Origin: Segatella buccae ATCC 33574 | GTDB taxonomy: Bacteria > Bacteroidota > Bacteroidia > Bacteroidales > Bacteroidaceae | Length of the DNA: 64,000 bases | Assembly (NCBI RefSeq): GCF_000184945.1 | Contig: NZ_GL586311.1 | Coordinates: 1,050,502 to 1,114,501, forward strand | Direction: 5' to 3' | Position numbers and translations under genes: made by a program | Shown here: piece after piece, positions 44,965 through 53,268 of the stretch | Position numbering within the stretch: position 1 is the stretch's first letter | How the letters are laid out: each line of letters opens with the position of its first letter | The notes under the pieces: generated by a model | The model's input: the letters and a program-made list of their open reading frames with translations, nothing else | Told to the model about the DNA's origin: nothing | Database searches by the model: none

Positions 44965-46320
44965 ATGAAAAGGAATGCAGATAAAGGCAATTCAGTGGAC
45001 GAAAATAATACGCCCAAGCAAAGGAAGACTTCCTCCAAAAATGGTGAGATAGAAACCTATCTCTCCTCTTATTATGAGTTTAGGTACAACACGGTGTTGG
45101 GGCGAACCGAATACCGAAGTAAGGAAGATGCTCACTTCTCAAAAGTGGGTCGCTATGAAAGCAACACGCTCCGCAGGGAACTTGACAACGATGTGGGGAT
45201 TATCACATCTTCCGACAACCTCTATTCCATTATAGAGAGCAGCTTCTCTCCACGTGTCAATCCCATACAGGAGTATTTCAATGGATTGCCTTTGGTGGAT
45301 ATTGGTAATAGCAGAGGTAATTATAGTGGCAATAGCGATAGTTGTAGTCATGGCAGTAGTGGTAATGGTAATAATGAACACAATAACCATTGTGATATTT
45401 CTTCCCTTTCACTGAAAGCCATTCCCGAATTGGCAAGTTGCGTAGTTGTGCGCAACTCTGACAAGTGGCTGCCATACCTTACCAAATGGCTCGTGGCAGT
45501 GGTCGCCAACGCCATGGACGACCGTGAATGCCGTAACCATACCTGTCTTGTACTGACAGGCGAGCAGGGCAAGTTCAAGACAACTTTCCTTGACTTGCTC
45601 TGCCCACCTGCCCTGCATGGTTACAGCTACACGGGAAAGATATATCCGCAAGAGAAGGACACGCTTACCTATATAGGGCAAAACCTCATCGTAAACATTG
45701 ACGACCAGCTCAAAGCCCTCAACAAGCGTGACGAGAACGAACTGAAAAACCTCATCACCTGTCCGATGGTCAAGTACCGTATGCCTTACGACAAGTATGT
45801 GGAGGAACACCCACACTTGGCGAGTTTCGTTGCATCGGTAAATGGTAACGATTTCCTTACCGACCCCACAGGCAGCAGACGGTTTCTGCCCTTTGAAGTG
45901 CTTTCCATAGATATTGAGAGAGCAAAGGCTGTTTCTATGGATAATGTCTATGCGGAAGCGAAAGCCTTGCTGAGCATAGGTTTCCGCTATTGGTTTGACG
46001 ATGAAGAGATAACGGAACTATACAGGGAGAGTGAGGATTTCCAAGTACAGACGGCAGAAATGGAACTACTGTTGCGCTGTTTTGAGAAACCTACGGAGGA
46101 TAGTCCCAACTGTACCTATATGACTACCACAGAGATAATCACCTACTTGGGACTTTACACGCATCATCCCTTGTCCTTAAAGCACATGGGCGAAGCCCTG
46201 AAAAGGGCAGGCTTTGAGAAAGTGAGCAAGAGGCGAGAGGGTGGCAGTCCCATCTATGTATATAAGGTAAGGAAGATATTGCCTTGTCCTTTATTAGGCA
46301 GTTGCAACTATCAGATGTAG
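44965..46320 (+). CDS. VirE-family ATPase/primase-associated protein
   Basis: 451 residues from the ATG at 44965 (44887 is an alternative start giving 477). After an N-terminal segment (ETYLSSYYEFRYNTVLGRTEY) there is a Ser/Gly/Asn-rich linker (about 104-135), then the VirE/D5-like P-loop ATPase domain: CLVLTGEQGKFKTTFLDLL as Walker A variant, INIDDQL-type Walker B (IVNIDDQL), and FVASVNGNDFLTDPTGSRR as sensor. Such proteins are helicase-like partners of primases on Bacteroides mobile elements. It precedes the primase gene by 236 bp. Confidence 0.85.
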   Translation: MKRNADKGNSVDENNTPKQRKTSSKNGEIETYLSSYYEFRYNTVLGRTEYRSKEDAHFSKVGRYESNTLRRELDNDVGIITSSDNLYSIIESSFSPRVNPIQEYFNGLPLVDIGNSRGNYSGNSDSCSHGSSGNGNNEHNNHCDISSLSLKAIPELASCVVVRNSDKWLPYLTKWLVAVVANAMDDRECRNHTCLVLTGEQGKFKTTFLDLLCPPALHGYSYTGKIYPQEKDTLTYIGQNLIVNIDDQLKALNKRDENELKNLITCPMVKYRMPYDKYVEEHPHLASFVASVNGNDFLTDPTGSRRFLPFEVLSIDIERAKAVSMDNVYAEAKALLSIGFRYWFDDEEITELYRESEDFQVQTAEMELLLRCFEKPTEDSPNCTYMTTTEIITYLGLYTHHPLSLKHMGEALKRAGFEKVSKRREGGSPIYVYKVRKILPCPLLGSCNYQM

Positions 46321-46469
46321 TAGGCACATGTAGTAGGTTGGTAGTATAACTTGGGACTAAAAAATAATATTGGAAATCAACTACTTATGTCAAAATAGTA
46401 TGTAGTAAGAAGAAAGATGAAAAAGTTTGGAGGGGAAAAACTTCTGAAAAAAGATTTTCTTTCAATAAG

Positions 46470-46540
46470 CATTCACCTACCATTCAAATATCATTCAAAT
46501 ACACCATTGTCATTCAAACACAAATTATTCAATCCATTCA
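46470..46540 (+). repeat. CATTCA direct repeats upstream of the primase
   Basis: CATTCA occurs at 46470, 46481, 46492, 46511 and 46535; the first three are spaced exactly 11 bp, one helical turn. They resemble short iterons and lie between the VirE-like and primase genes. GTAGT motifs are dense just upstream (46316-46410). Origin function is possible but unproven. Confidence 0.5.
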
Positions 46541-46556
46541 ATTAAAACATATCACA

Positions 46557-47549
46557 ATGAAAGAAGAAGATTTATCACGCATCAAGCAATACCCCATCGT
46601 GGAGTATCTTGAAAGTAAAGGCATCAAGCCTGTACGCAGAACATCAGTCTATGCGTTGTACCGCTCACCGCTGCGTGCAGAAACACATCCGAGTTTCAAA
46701 GTGGACACAGAGAAGAACCTTTGGATAGACTATGCCGAATGCAGGGGCGGAAGTATCATCGACCTCTGTATGCGTTTGGAGGGCTGCACGCTATCGGAAG
46801 CCATCCACCACTTGGGGCAGAACGCTCCCGATAATACAGTATATAGTTCTCACAAAGACTTCTCACAAAACAATCTCCAACCAACGATGGCTGCAAACGA
46901 GACAAGGAAACTGATAAGTATATCAGACACCCTACCGCCACATTTGCAGGAGTATCTTACAAAGGTACGCTGCATTGATTTGGAAAAGGCAAAGCCTTTC
47001 CTTAAATGTATCAGCTATGAGGTAAGGGGCAGGCGCTATCAATCCATCGGCTTTGCCAATCAATCAGGAGGGCATGAACTTCGGGACAATGGCACGTTCA
47101 AGGGAACGATAGCTCCGAAGGACATTACTCCTATATTCACCGACAAGATAATAAACCAAATGCAGCCAACTTGTGTGTTCGAGGGATTTATGGATTTTCT
47201 TTCTTTTCTTTCAATGAAAGAAGAAGTAACAAGTGCCTGCCTTGTGCTAAACTCCGTGAGCAATACCGCCAAAGCAATTCGGTATATGAATGCGCAGGGA
47301 ATATCTTCCATTCGTACCTTCCTTGATAATGACGATGCTGGGCGGAGGGCTGTTCAAGATTTCATAAAGGCAGGCTTCCATGTTGAGGACATGAACATAC
47401 ATTACAAAGACTTCAAGGATCTCAACGATTTTCATGTCAGTCGTGTCCGTGAGCGACAGAATCATAAAGAGCAGATACTGGCACACATGTCGGTTACAGA
47501 ACAAAATCAAAGCAATAAATCAAAACAAGTCAAACATAAAATGAGATAG
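46557..47549 (+). CDS. Toprim-domain primase-like protein
   Basis: 330 residues. The N-terminal part (about 1-90; SVYALYRSPLRAETHPSFKV, GGSIIDLCMRLEGC) resembles the CHC2 zinc-finger region of DnaG-like primases, though the Cys ligands are largely missing. The C-terminal part (about 195-300) has the Toprim motifs: VFEGFMDFLS with the catalytic Glu, and FLDNDDAGRRAV (DxD). Such proteins prime replication of excised circular elements. It lies 4 bp from the DUF3408 gene. Confidence 0.87.
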   Translation: MKEEDLSRIKQYPIVEYLESKGIKPVRRTSVYALYRSPLRAETHPSFKVDTEKNLWIDYAECRGGSIIDLCMRLEGCTLSEAIHHLGQNAPDNTVYSSHKDFSQNNLQPTMAANETRKLISISDTLPPHLQEYLTKVRCIDLEKAKPFLKCISYEVRGRRYQSIGFANQSGGHELRDNGTFKGTIAPKDITPIFTDKIINQMQPTCVFEGFMDFLSFLSMKEEVTSACLVLNSVSNTAKAIRYMNAQGISSIRTFLDNDDAGRRAVQDFIKAGFHVEDMNIHYKDFKDLNDFHVSRVRERQNHKEQILAHMSVTEQNQSNKSKQVKHKMR

Positions 47550-47553
47550 AGAA

Positions 47554-48024
47554 ATGAAAAAGAAAACAATGATGAATGACAAAGACCTTTCATGGTTCTT
47601 GGAATGCCAAGATGATAAAATGGACAATGAGGTAATCCCACAGACGGAAGCACAACCCGTTCCTGTGGAGGAAATAACAACGGACGTAGAAATAAATGAG
47701 GACAGTGTTACTCAAGGAGAAGCGGATATCACTTCTGGGAAATCCGAGCATACACGGCATACTGAGAATATGGCTGTTCAAAGACGCATCAGCTCCAAAA
47801 TGAGGAAGAAAACACTCGAAGCCTACAAGCAAGCCTATCTTGTGCCAACCAAACTGTGCAACCGAAAGGCGGTCTATCTGAGCCGAGAAACGCAGGAGCA
47901 TGCCGACTTCATCGTGCGCAGGTTAGGCGACAGGGGCAGCAACCTTTCAAGTTTCGTGGAGAACATCGTGCGTCTCCATTTGGAAGAGTACGGTGAGGAC
48001 ATAGATAAATGGAGGAGATTATAA
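47554..48024 (+). CDS. DUF3408-family protein
   Basis: 156 residues with an acidic, disordered N-terminal half and a C-terminal part (RKAVYLSRETQEHADFIVRR and NLSSFVENIVRLHLEEYGED) typical of DUF3408 proteins found on Bacteroides conjugative and mobilizable elements. The fold suggests a ribbon-helix-helix type DNA-binding module, probably working with mobilization. It follows the primase gene after 4 bp. Confidence 0.85.
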   Translation: MKKKTMMNDKDLSWFLECQDDKMDNEVIPQTEAQPVPVEEITTDVEINEDSVTQGEADITSGKSEHTRHTENMAVQRRISSKMRKKTLEAYKQAYLVPTKLCNRKAVYLSRETQEHADFIVRRLGDRGSNLSSFVENIVRLHLEEYGEDIDKWRRL

Positions 48025-48031
48025 ATCACAG

Positions 48032-48096
48032 GAAAAGGGTCGAGGACTTTTGGGAAAAGGGGCTATTATTCCACTCAAAACTCTCAACCCTTTTTT
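48032..48096 (+). terminator. Terminator after the primase-DUF3408 operon
   Basis: AAAAGGGTCGAGGACTTTT and the AAAACTCTCAACCCTTTT arm pair imperfectly across about 65 bp and end in a T run. It begins 8 bp after the DUF3408 stop codon. Confidence 0.6.
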
Positions 48097-48241
48097 AGAG
48101 AACATAGCAACAGAAATTTGTCAAACATACTGAATGATGAGAACACCACGAACACAGTTAAACACGGAATGCACAGCATTCACTTTCAAGCAGCAAAACG
48201 CCTTGTGCGTAAACGTTTCGTTAGCTGATATTGCAAGACGT

Positions 48242-48292
48242 CAGTTTGTACCCACAAACTGCCCTTGCTCCCCTCGTCAGACTATCGGGGAG
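48242..48292 (+). other. Candidate origin of transfer (oriT)
   Basis: Two adjacent inverted repeats: CAGTTTGT/ACAAACTG (4-nt loop, 48242-48261) and CTCCCC/GGGGAG (48268-48292). They lie in a 359-bp gap directly upstream of the mobilization genes, the usual place for oriT. The nick site cannot be located with confidence. Confidence 0.5.
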
Positions 48293-48383
48293 ATAAGACC
48301 GTAATCACTCCGTTCTCATCGGTCAGTATTTAGGAATTAAGGTAATAAATCATCTACAATGATAAACTTTCAAGGAAACTTAT

Positions 48384-48809
48384 ATGAACAGATATAAAGG
48401 AAAAGCTGTCCGATGGCAGCAACAGGATAAAGAAGAACAGCGGATGAACAAAACGGAGTTCATCAAGGTAAGATGTACCAGTGAAGAGAAGAAACGTATC
48501 AAATCAAGGGCGGAAAGCACGGGACGGAAATTCTCCGATTATTGTCGGGAAATACTCCTTAACGGAGAAGTAACAGCCGTTCCCAAGATGACAGACAATG
48601 AGAGGGAAGCCATTGCCATTCTCCAACATACAGGAAGGTTCTATGGGCAGATTTCCAATCTCATCAAGCTCAAGGACGAGGATTGGCTACATATCACCAA
48701 GAACCTTTCGCTATGTGCCAAAGAGGCATTTAAGCGGTTTTACGACCCGCATTTTCGGGTGGATGATGAAATATATAAGGTCTTAAATCTAACAAGAAAT
48801 GATAGGTAA
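48384..48809 (+). CDS. Mobilization accessory protein (MobA/MobC-like, ribbon-helix-helix)
   Basis: 141 residues. After a basic start it has FIKVRCTSEEKKRIKSRAES and GRKFSDYCREILL, a ribbon-helix-helix pattern of plasmid mobilization accessory proteins, followed by helices (LCAKEAFKRFYD). Such proteins bind oriT and help load the relaxase. The start may also be the internal ATG at 48444 (MNKTEFIK). It overlaps the relaxase gene by 11 bp. Confidence 0.82.
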   Translation: MNRYKGKAVRWQQQDKEEQRMNKTEFIKVRCTSEEKKRIKSRAESTGRKFSDYCREILLNGEVTAVPKMTDNEREAIAILQHTGRFYGQISNLIKLKDEDWLHITKNLSLCAKEAFKRFYDPHFRVDDEIYKVLNLTRNDR

Positions 48810-49860
48810 ATGCAAGGCGATAGCGCACGGAAGCACAGCTTTGGACTATATTTTCAGGGAAGGCAAACTCGGTAGTCGGCTTGCATTCCACAATCTTTGC
48901 AGCAGAGATCCAAAGACTATCTATGAGGAAATGAAAGTGGTCAGTAACTACAACAGCCGTTGCAGGAACAAGTTTCTCCGTATCGAAATTGGCATCGCAC
49001 CGCAGGACGAGAAAAAGCTGTCTGTGTCCGAATATATGTGGATAGCACATTTGTTTGCCAAGCAAATGGGACTTGACAACCACCAATGGGTGGCAGTAAC
49101 GCACAAGGACACCGATAATAGACACATTCACATAATTGCTAACCGTATCAGTCTGTATGGAGAAGTCTATGATACCACCTTTGTGAGCAATAGGGCTGCA
49201 AGGGTGGCAGAGGAAATCAGCAGGGAGAAAGGCTTGACCATTGCAAAAGAGGTCAAGGCAGAAAGGAAACACCAAAAGGAAAAAGCCAGCCCTACAAGAG
49301 AGCAAACAAAGCAGCAGGTGCAGAAGATTTGCTACACCTTGCTTGACAAGTACAAAGGAACAGGTGTCACGGGGCATTCCATGTTCCTTTATGAATTGAA
49401 CAAAAACGGCATTACCATAAAGCGTATGAAGAACAAGCAGGGCAAGGTATATGGCTTGAAGTTCTCATACGCAGGGCAATCCTTCAAGGCTTCCGAAATC
49501 GGCAGGGAGTTCGGCTACCATTCCTTGCAGAAGGACTTTGAAACAACCAACAAGGAAGTATCAAGGAAACCACATCTAACAGTACAAGAGCCGACAGAAA
49601 AGAAAGAACAATCTGATACAGGCTACCAACTTGTACCTCCAAGTCGCTCCTCTATCTCACGAGACAATGATACCTCACAAGTGCAGAATCCCATTGGTGC
49701 AGTGGCAGACACCATCGTTAGCGCAGCCGATGAAGCGGTGGAAGGGTTAGGCGATTTAATTACACCAAGTACACAAGGCAATGACTTAACCGAAGCTGCA
49801 TGGCAGCGCAAACTCAGATACCAAGCTAACAGAAAGAAGAAACGTGGAAGGGGAATATAA
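48799..49860 (+). CDS. Relaxase/mobilization nuclease (MobB/VirD2-like)
   Basis: 353-residue relaxase that nicks oriT and pilots the strand during mobilization. The 3H metal-binding motif is H102, H109, H111 (THKDTDNRHIHIIANRI), and Y17 in ALDYIFREGK is a candidate catalytic tyrosine. The C-terminal 120 residues are charged and disordered. No coupling protein or type IV secretion genes follow, so a helper element is needed. Confidence 0.92.
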   Translation: MIGKCKAIAHGSTALDYIFREGKLGSRLAFHNLCSRDPKTIYEEMKVVSNYNSRCRNKFLRIEIGIAPQDEKKLSVSEYMWIAHLFAKQMGLDNHQWVAVTHKDTDNRHIHIIANRISLYGEVYDTTFVSNRAARVAEEISREKGLTIAKEVKAERKHQKEKASPTREQTKQQVQKICYTLLDKYKGTGVTGHSMFLYELNKNGITIKRMKNKQGKVYGLKFSYAGQSFKASEIGREFGYHSLQKDFETTNKEVSRKPHLTVQEPTEKKEQSDTGYQLVPPSRSSISRDNDTSQVQNPIGAVADTIVSAADEAVEGLGDLITPSTQGNDLTEAAWQRKLRYQANRKKKRGRGI

Positions 49861-49903
49861 ACATAGCATACAAAAAGTGCATAATAAAGAATATCTCATC
49901 AAA

Positions 49904-49958
49904 AACGCTTGCTATTCGGTAACAAAGTATTATCTTTGCAAACAGAATAACAAGCGTT
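49904..49958 (+). promoter_or_regulatory. Outward promoter framed by inverted repeats at the element right end
   Basis: AACGCTTGCTATTC (49904-49917) and GAATAACAAGCGTT (49945-49958) are inverted repeats with one mismatch around TATCTTTG (49931-49938), which points right. The left arm overlaps a TATTCGGTAAC motif also present at the left end (33546-33556). In the circular form this promoter would face integrase 1. Confidence 0.6.
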
Positions 49959-50077
49959 CTTTGTTAGGCAGAAAACAGCGAAGCCAAGTAGCTCGCTCGT
50001 TTCCAAATCGTTACCAGTTTAGTTGTACAAACAAGGTAACTTCTTTATTTTCAGACAGATATATTTTTATAATTATC

Positions 50078-50091
50078 TTGCATTGCAACTA
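50078..50091 (+). other. attR core
   Basis: TTGCATTGCAACTA, one mismatch from attL. It continues into ACTACGGCCC, the right arm of the palindrome split by the element. Confidence 0.75.
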
Positions 50092-50280
50092 CGGCCCTTT
50101 TGCAATCCCGTTTGGGCTTTTTCAGACCTGTTTTCGGGCCAAAATATGTGTCAATGAAATTCAAACGGCTGATTATCAGAGCCTTGAGAAAATCGTCAAA
50201 ATCGCGTATTTGCGCCCGATTGGATTGCTCGTTGCAAATGTCGCAAGCAGAGAGGTCGAAAACGAATAAATAGTTTGACA
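50092..50280 (-). repeat. Right half of dispersed repeat R4
   Basis: Read on the minus strand, 50280-50092 aligns with 18429-18610 of R2 (ACTATTTATTCGTTTTCG, GCGCAAATACGCGATTTTG, GGGATTGCAAAAGGGCCG). The rest of the 49861-50412 gap (50281-50412) shows no gene; it separates the repeat from the efflux genes. Confidence 0.78.
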
Positions 50281-50412
50281 ATCTGTTCTATCCTGAGGTC
50301 TCCACCCACTAAACATCACCCGGGAGAAATCTGTCGAACGAGGGAAAAGCCTTCTCTCGCGCAAGACGAGGGAATCTTTGGGAACCGGCTAAAGAGCATC
50401 TGAAGGACCGTA

Positions 50413-51666
50413 TCACTCGAGCACCAATATTTCATTGTCCTTATAGCTTTCATAGCCACTTACGATGACTTGCTCGCCGGGCTCCAGTCCTTCCAATACC
50501 TCATAGTATTGGGGATTCTGGCGACCAATGCGGATGTTGCGGCGGTAGGCTTTGTGCCCGTTTTTGTCGAGTACGAATATCCAGGTGCCGCCCGTGACAC
50601 TGTAAAAAGTGCCTTTGGGAATGAGAATTGCCTTTTTGGCTTCTCCGAGTTGCAGGTCGAGATAGTAGGTCTGGCCGGTGCGGATGTTCTGCGGACGTGG
50701 GCCGCTGAACACAAAGTCGATGCGGAAACGCCCGTCACGCACCTCGGGATAGACTTTGCGCACGGTGAGTCGGTAAGTCCGTCCGCTCTGTTCGAAAGAG
50801 GCCGTGAGTCCGGCGCGCACACGGTCGATGTAATGCTCATCCACCTGCGCCTCCACCTTATAGTCGCTCAGGTCGTTGATGACACCGATTTTCTGTCCCG
50901 GCGAGATGCTTTGCCCCAACTCCACATCAAGCAAGCCCACCTCTCCGTCGATGGATGAGCGCACGTCGAGCTTGGCCTTCCGCGCCCTCACCAGCGACAC
51001 GTTGCGCTGCATCGATTCCAGATTGTCGCTCATCTGCTCCATCTGCGACCTGCGCAACAGCCCGTCCTTCTTCAACCGCTGCTGTATCAGTCCGTTCTTC
51101 TTCACGGCCAACTCATACGCTTCCTTGGCCTTGAGATACTCTTCCCGCGAGTTGAGCTGCTCTTTCTGCAAAGCCCCTTGATGGCGGTAGGCCCTCAGTT
51201 TGGTCTCCACATCCATTTCCAGTTGCAAGGCCTCGTTGCGGTTGTTCAACCGATCCTGCTCCATCGAGATCTGAGTGTTGCGTAGCATATTCTGTTTCTC
51301 GGCCAGTTCGCTCTCGGCATTCAGTATTTCGAGGTCGAGATTGCTGTTGCTCAGTCTCACGATGATGTCGCCCTTGTGTACGTGAGCACCCTCATCGACC
51401 ACCTTTTCGAGCACTACGCCACCCTCCTCGGGCGAAATCTGCACCACCTGAATGGGCACCACCCTGCCATCCACGTTCACATAGTCGTCAAATTTGGCTT
51501 GTTTCACCTCGCTGATGCTCAGGCCACGACGCTCGACTTTCAGCGTAGAACTGTAATTTGACAGTGCCAGCCACGCCAAAACGGCGACCATGAGCACTCC
51601 TCCAACTGCCCACGCCCAGTATTTCTTGGGCAGAAGATATTGTTTCTGTTTTATTTCAATGTCCAT
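50413..51666 (-). CDS. HlyD/RND-type periplasmic adaptor subunit of an efflux system
   Basis: 417-residue membrane-fusion protein: N-terminal membrane anchor (about 18-35), a lipoyl-like domain (EEGGVVLEKVVDEGAHVHKG), a long coiled-coil hairpin (about 110-225) and a beta-barrel region (IRTGQTYYLDLQLGE). It would link an inner-membrane ABC or RND pump to the TolC-like protein encoded just upstream. Its start overlaps tolC-like by 16 bp. No pump permease follows on this side, because the repeat and mobile element come next, so the pump must be elsewhere. Confidence 0.88.
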   Translation of the reverse strand: MDIEIKQKQYLLPKKYWAWAVGGVLMVAVLAWLALSNYSSTLKVERRGLSISEVKQAKFDDYVNVDGRVVPIQVVQISPEEGGVVLEKVVDEGAHVHKGDIIVRLSNSNLDLEILNAESELAEKQNMLRNTQISMEQDRLNNRNEALQLEMDVETKLRAYRHQGALQKEQLNSREEYLKAKEAYELAVKKNGLIQQRLKKDGLLRRSQMEQMSDNLESMQRNVSLVRARKAKLDVRSSIDGEVGLLDVELGQSISPGQKIGVINDLSDYKVEAQVDEHYIDRVRAGLTASFEQSGRTYRLTVRKVYPEVRDGRFRIDFVFSGPRPQNIRTGQTYYLDLQLGEAKKAILIPKGTFYSVTGGTWIFVLDKNGHKAYRRNIRIGRQNPQYYEVLEGLEPGEQVIVSGYESYKDNEILVLE

Positions 51667-52964
51667 AACGGTTGATTTTTCGTATAATAATCCACTAATT
51701 TCTGTTTCAAGACAAGCATCATCTGCATTTGCAAAAGACGGATGCGGCTTTCGAGAAGCGTCTGGCCGGCTGTGTGCAAATCGAAGGTGGAGAGCATACC
51801 CTCCTCATATTTCCGATGGGAGAGGTGCCACGCCAGCGAGTCGGAGGCCACCTTGCGCCCCATTTGCGCCACTTCGCGGGCATAGCCGTCGCGGTCCATC
51901 ACAGCCCCGGCAATGGCGTCGGCCAGTTTCCGTCGCTCGTCGGCCACCTCCCATTGTGCTAAACGATAGGCCGTTTTGGCCTGTCGGGCTTTGCGCCAGG
52001 TGGAAGGGGAAAATACGGGGATGGAGAGCGTCAGATAGACATACTCGCCCATGTTGTTGTGAAACTGGGCACCGAACGGCGCCAAGTTACCCTTCTCCGA
52101 CAGATTTTTATAATAATTGGTGGAAAAACCTCCTCCCAGCCGTAGTGAGGGCAGTAGTTCGGCTCGCCTGACATGCCATTCGAGGCGGGCGTTTTCGACC
52201 GAATACTCGGCCATCCTCACGGCTGCGGTTCCACCCCCGGAATGGAAATGTTGTACTTCCTGCCCTCCGTCTTCTGCCAGACCGTCATCAAGCACAAGCG
52301 TATCGGCCGTGGGATAGTTCATCGCCGACTTCAATGCGAGCAATGCCTTACGAGCCGCATGTTGCTGATGCAGCAGATTGTAGTCGTCTTCGGCCACCTG
52401 GCTCTCCAGCTGCACCACATCGGGCCGGCTCTTCTCGCCCAACTCAAACAGCCTGTGTGTCTTCTTCAACAGTGCCTGTGAGTCGCGCAACTTCTCTTCG
52501 GCCAGTCCGATGCTCCGCTGCGTGTACACCGCATCCACATATTTCGCCATCACCTCCACGGCTCTCTCGTCCTGCGCCCGTTCCACGGCTGTGGCGGCAC
52601 CGGTCTTGGCCAACCTCGCCTGCCGGAAGGCATTGAGGGTGCGTCCGCCGTCGAAGAGGAGCATGGAGGCAGAGATCTGGTAGTAGTTGTTGAAGGTAGT
52701 CACATTATTATAAGTGTTGGTCTCGGGGTTGATGTTGCGTCCCCAGCTGTACTGCCCGTTCACCTGTGCCTCAACGCTCGGCAAGAAGTCGAGCCAAGCC
52801 GTGCGACTGTCGGCCTGCCGCTGCCGAAGTTCCAGTTGCCGGCGTGCCACATCGGTGGCATGTTCCACGGCGTAGGCCACGCACCGGTTCATCGACCACG
52901 GCTGTTGGGCTGCAGCCGACAAGCCTAACAGGCTCCATAGCAATATGTTTAATTCACGTTTCAT
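51651..52964 (-). CDS. TolC-family outer-membrane efflux protein
   Basis: 437-residue outer-membrane channel with a signal peptide (MKRELNILLWSLLGLSAAAQ) and two repeats of long alpha-helical hairpins typical of the OEP family (WSMNRCVAYAVEHATDVARRQ, LARSLA-like helical repeats, and a second AVRMAEYSVENARLEWHVRR repeat). It forms the exit duct for the HlyD-type adaptor encoded next. A sigma-54-like promoter lies immediately upstream (52978-52994). Confidence 0.9.
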   Translation of the reverse strand: MKRELNILLWSLLGLSAAAQQPWSMNRCVAYAVEHATDVARRQLELRQRQADSRTAWLDFLPSVEAQVNGQYSWGRNINPETNTYNNVTTFNNYYQISASMLLFDGGRTLNAFRQARLAKTGAATAVERAQDERAVEVMAKYVDAVYTQRSIGLAEEKLRDSQALLKKTHRLFELGEKSRPDVVQLESQVAEDDYNLLHQQHAARKALLALKSAMNYPTADTLVLDDGLAEDGGQEVQHFHSGGGTAAVRMAEYSVENARLEWHVRRAELLPSLRLGGGFSTNYYKNLSEKGNLAPFGAQFHNNMGEYVYLTLSIPVFSPSTWRKARQAKTAYRLAQWEVADERRKLADAIAGAVMDRDGYAREVAQMGRKVASDSLAWHLSHRKYEEGMLSTFDLHTAGQTLLESRIRLLQMQMMLVLKQKLVDYYTKNQPLWTLK

Positions 52965-52977
52965 ATATCGTCAATTC

Positions 52978-52994
52978 ATGCCAATGCCGTGCCA
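52978..52994 (-). promoter_or_regulatory. Sigma-54-type promoter of the tolC-hlyD operon
   Basis: On the minus strand TGGCACG-GCAT-TGGCA fits the -24/-12 consensus TGGCACG-N4-TTGCA with one mismatch. Transcription would start about 4 nt before the tolC-like ATG at 52964, so the leader is very short. The regulator encoded at 53269 is a sigma-54 activator. Confidence 0.55.
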
Positions 52995-53046
52995 AAACCA
53001 CAGTTCGTTGGCTATCAGTACTTTAAGAGGTTGTGCCGGTTCTGCG

Positions 53047-53085
53047 TGTGTCCAAAAGTTGGACACCGGTGTCCAACTTTTAAAC
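53047..53085. promoter_or_regulatory. Palindromic operator, probable activator binding site
   Basis: TGTCCAA and TTGGACA half-sites overlap to form a perfect 28-bp palindrome centred on ACCGGT (arms AAAAGTTGGACACC/GGTGTCCAACTTTT), with a further TGTCCAA half-site on the left. It lies about 60-100 bp upstream of the sigma-54 promoter and between divergent genes, the usual place for an NtrC-type enhancer. Confidence 0.65.
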
Positions 53086-53253
53086 ACCCGCAAGACTGAT
53101 GTGGGGATGCCGGCCCCAACTGCTTGGGAGCCCACATGCTCTCCCCTTTGTCTGCCCCTTCCCGGCAGGGGGCAAGGTCTCTTGTCTCCCCGTCCTTTCC
53201 AAATCTCCTGTCTAAAAAATGGACAAGCCCTTGCCGTTTTGCCGAAAAACAAC

Positions 53254-53261
53254 TATTTTTG
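53254..53261 (+). promoter_or_regulatory. -7 promoter box for the response regulator
   Basis: TATTTTTG ends 7 nt before the ATG at 53269, so the transcript is probably leaderless. The remainder of 53090-53250 shows no gene. Confidence 0.5.
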
Positions 53262-53268
53262 CACTATC

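Larger units (their letters stand above)
33359..50091 (+). mobile_element. Integrated mobilizable element with tandem tyrosine recombinases, about 16.7 kb
   Basis: Bounded by 14-bp direct repeats TTGCATCGCAACTA (33359-33372) and TTGCATTGCAACTA (50078-50091). Contents from left to right: integrase 1, integrase 2, HTH-like gene, a five-gene AT-rich cargo cluster on the minus strand, two excisionase-like genes, VirE-like ATPase, Toprim primase, DUF3408 protein, a likely oriT, mobilization accessory protein and relaxase. No type IV secretion genes or coupling protein are seen, so it should need a helper conjugative element for transfer. Flanks are two halves of one noncoding repeat, which confirms the insertion independently of gene content. 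Confidence 0.88.

Noticed and set aside
49904..49958. Classical invertible promoter like those of Bacteroides capsule loci
   Set aside because: The segment between the repeats is only 27 bp, much shorter than known invertible promoters, and there is no adjacent target operon; kept only as an alternative reading.
33359..50091. Complete conjugative transposon
   Set aside because: Relaxase and accessory gene are present but no coupling protein, Tra channel or other transfer genes are seen; it is a mobilizable element.
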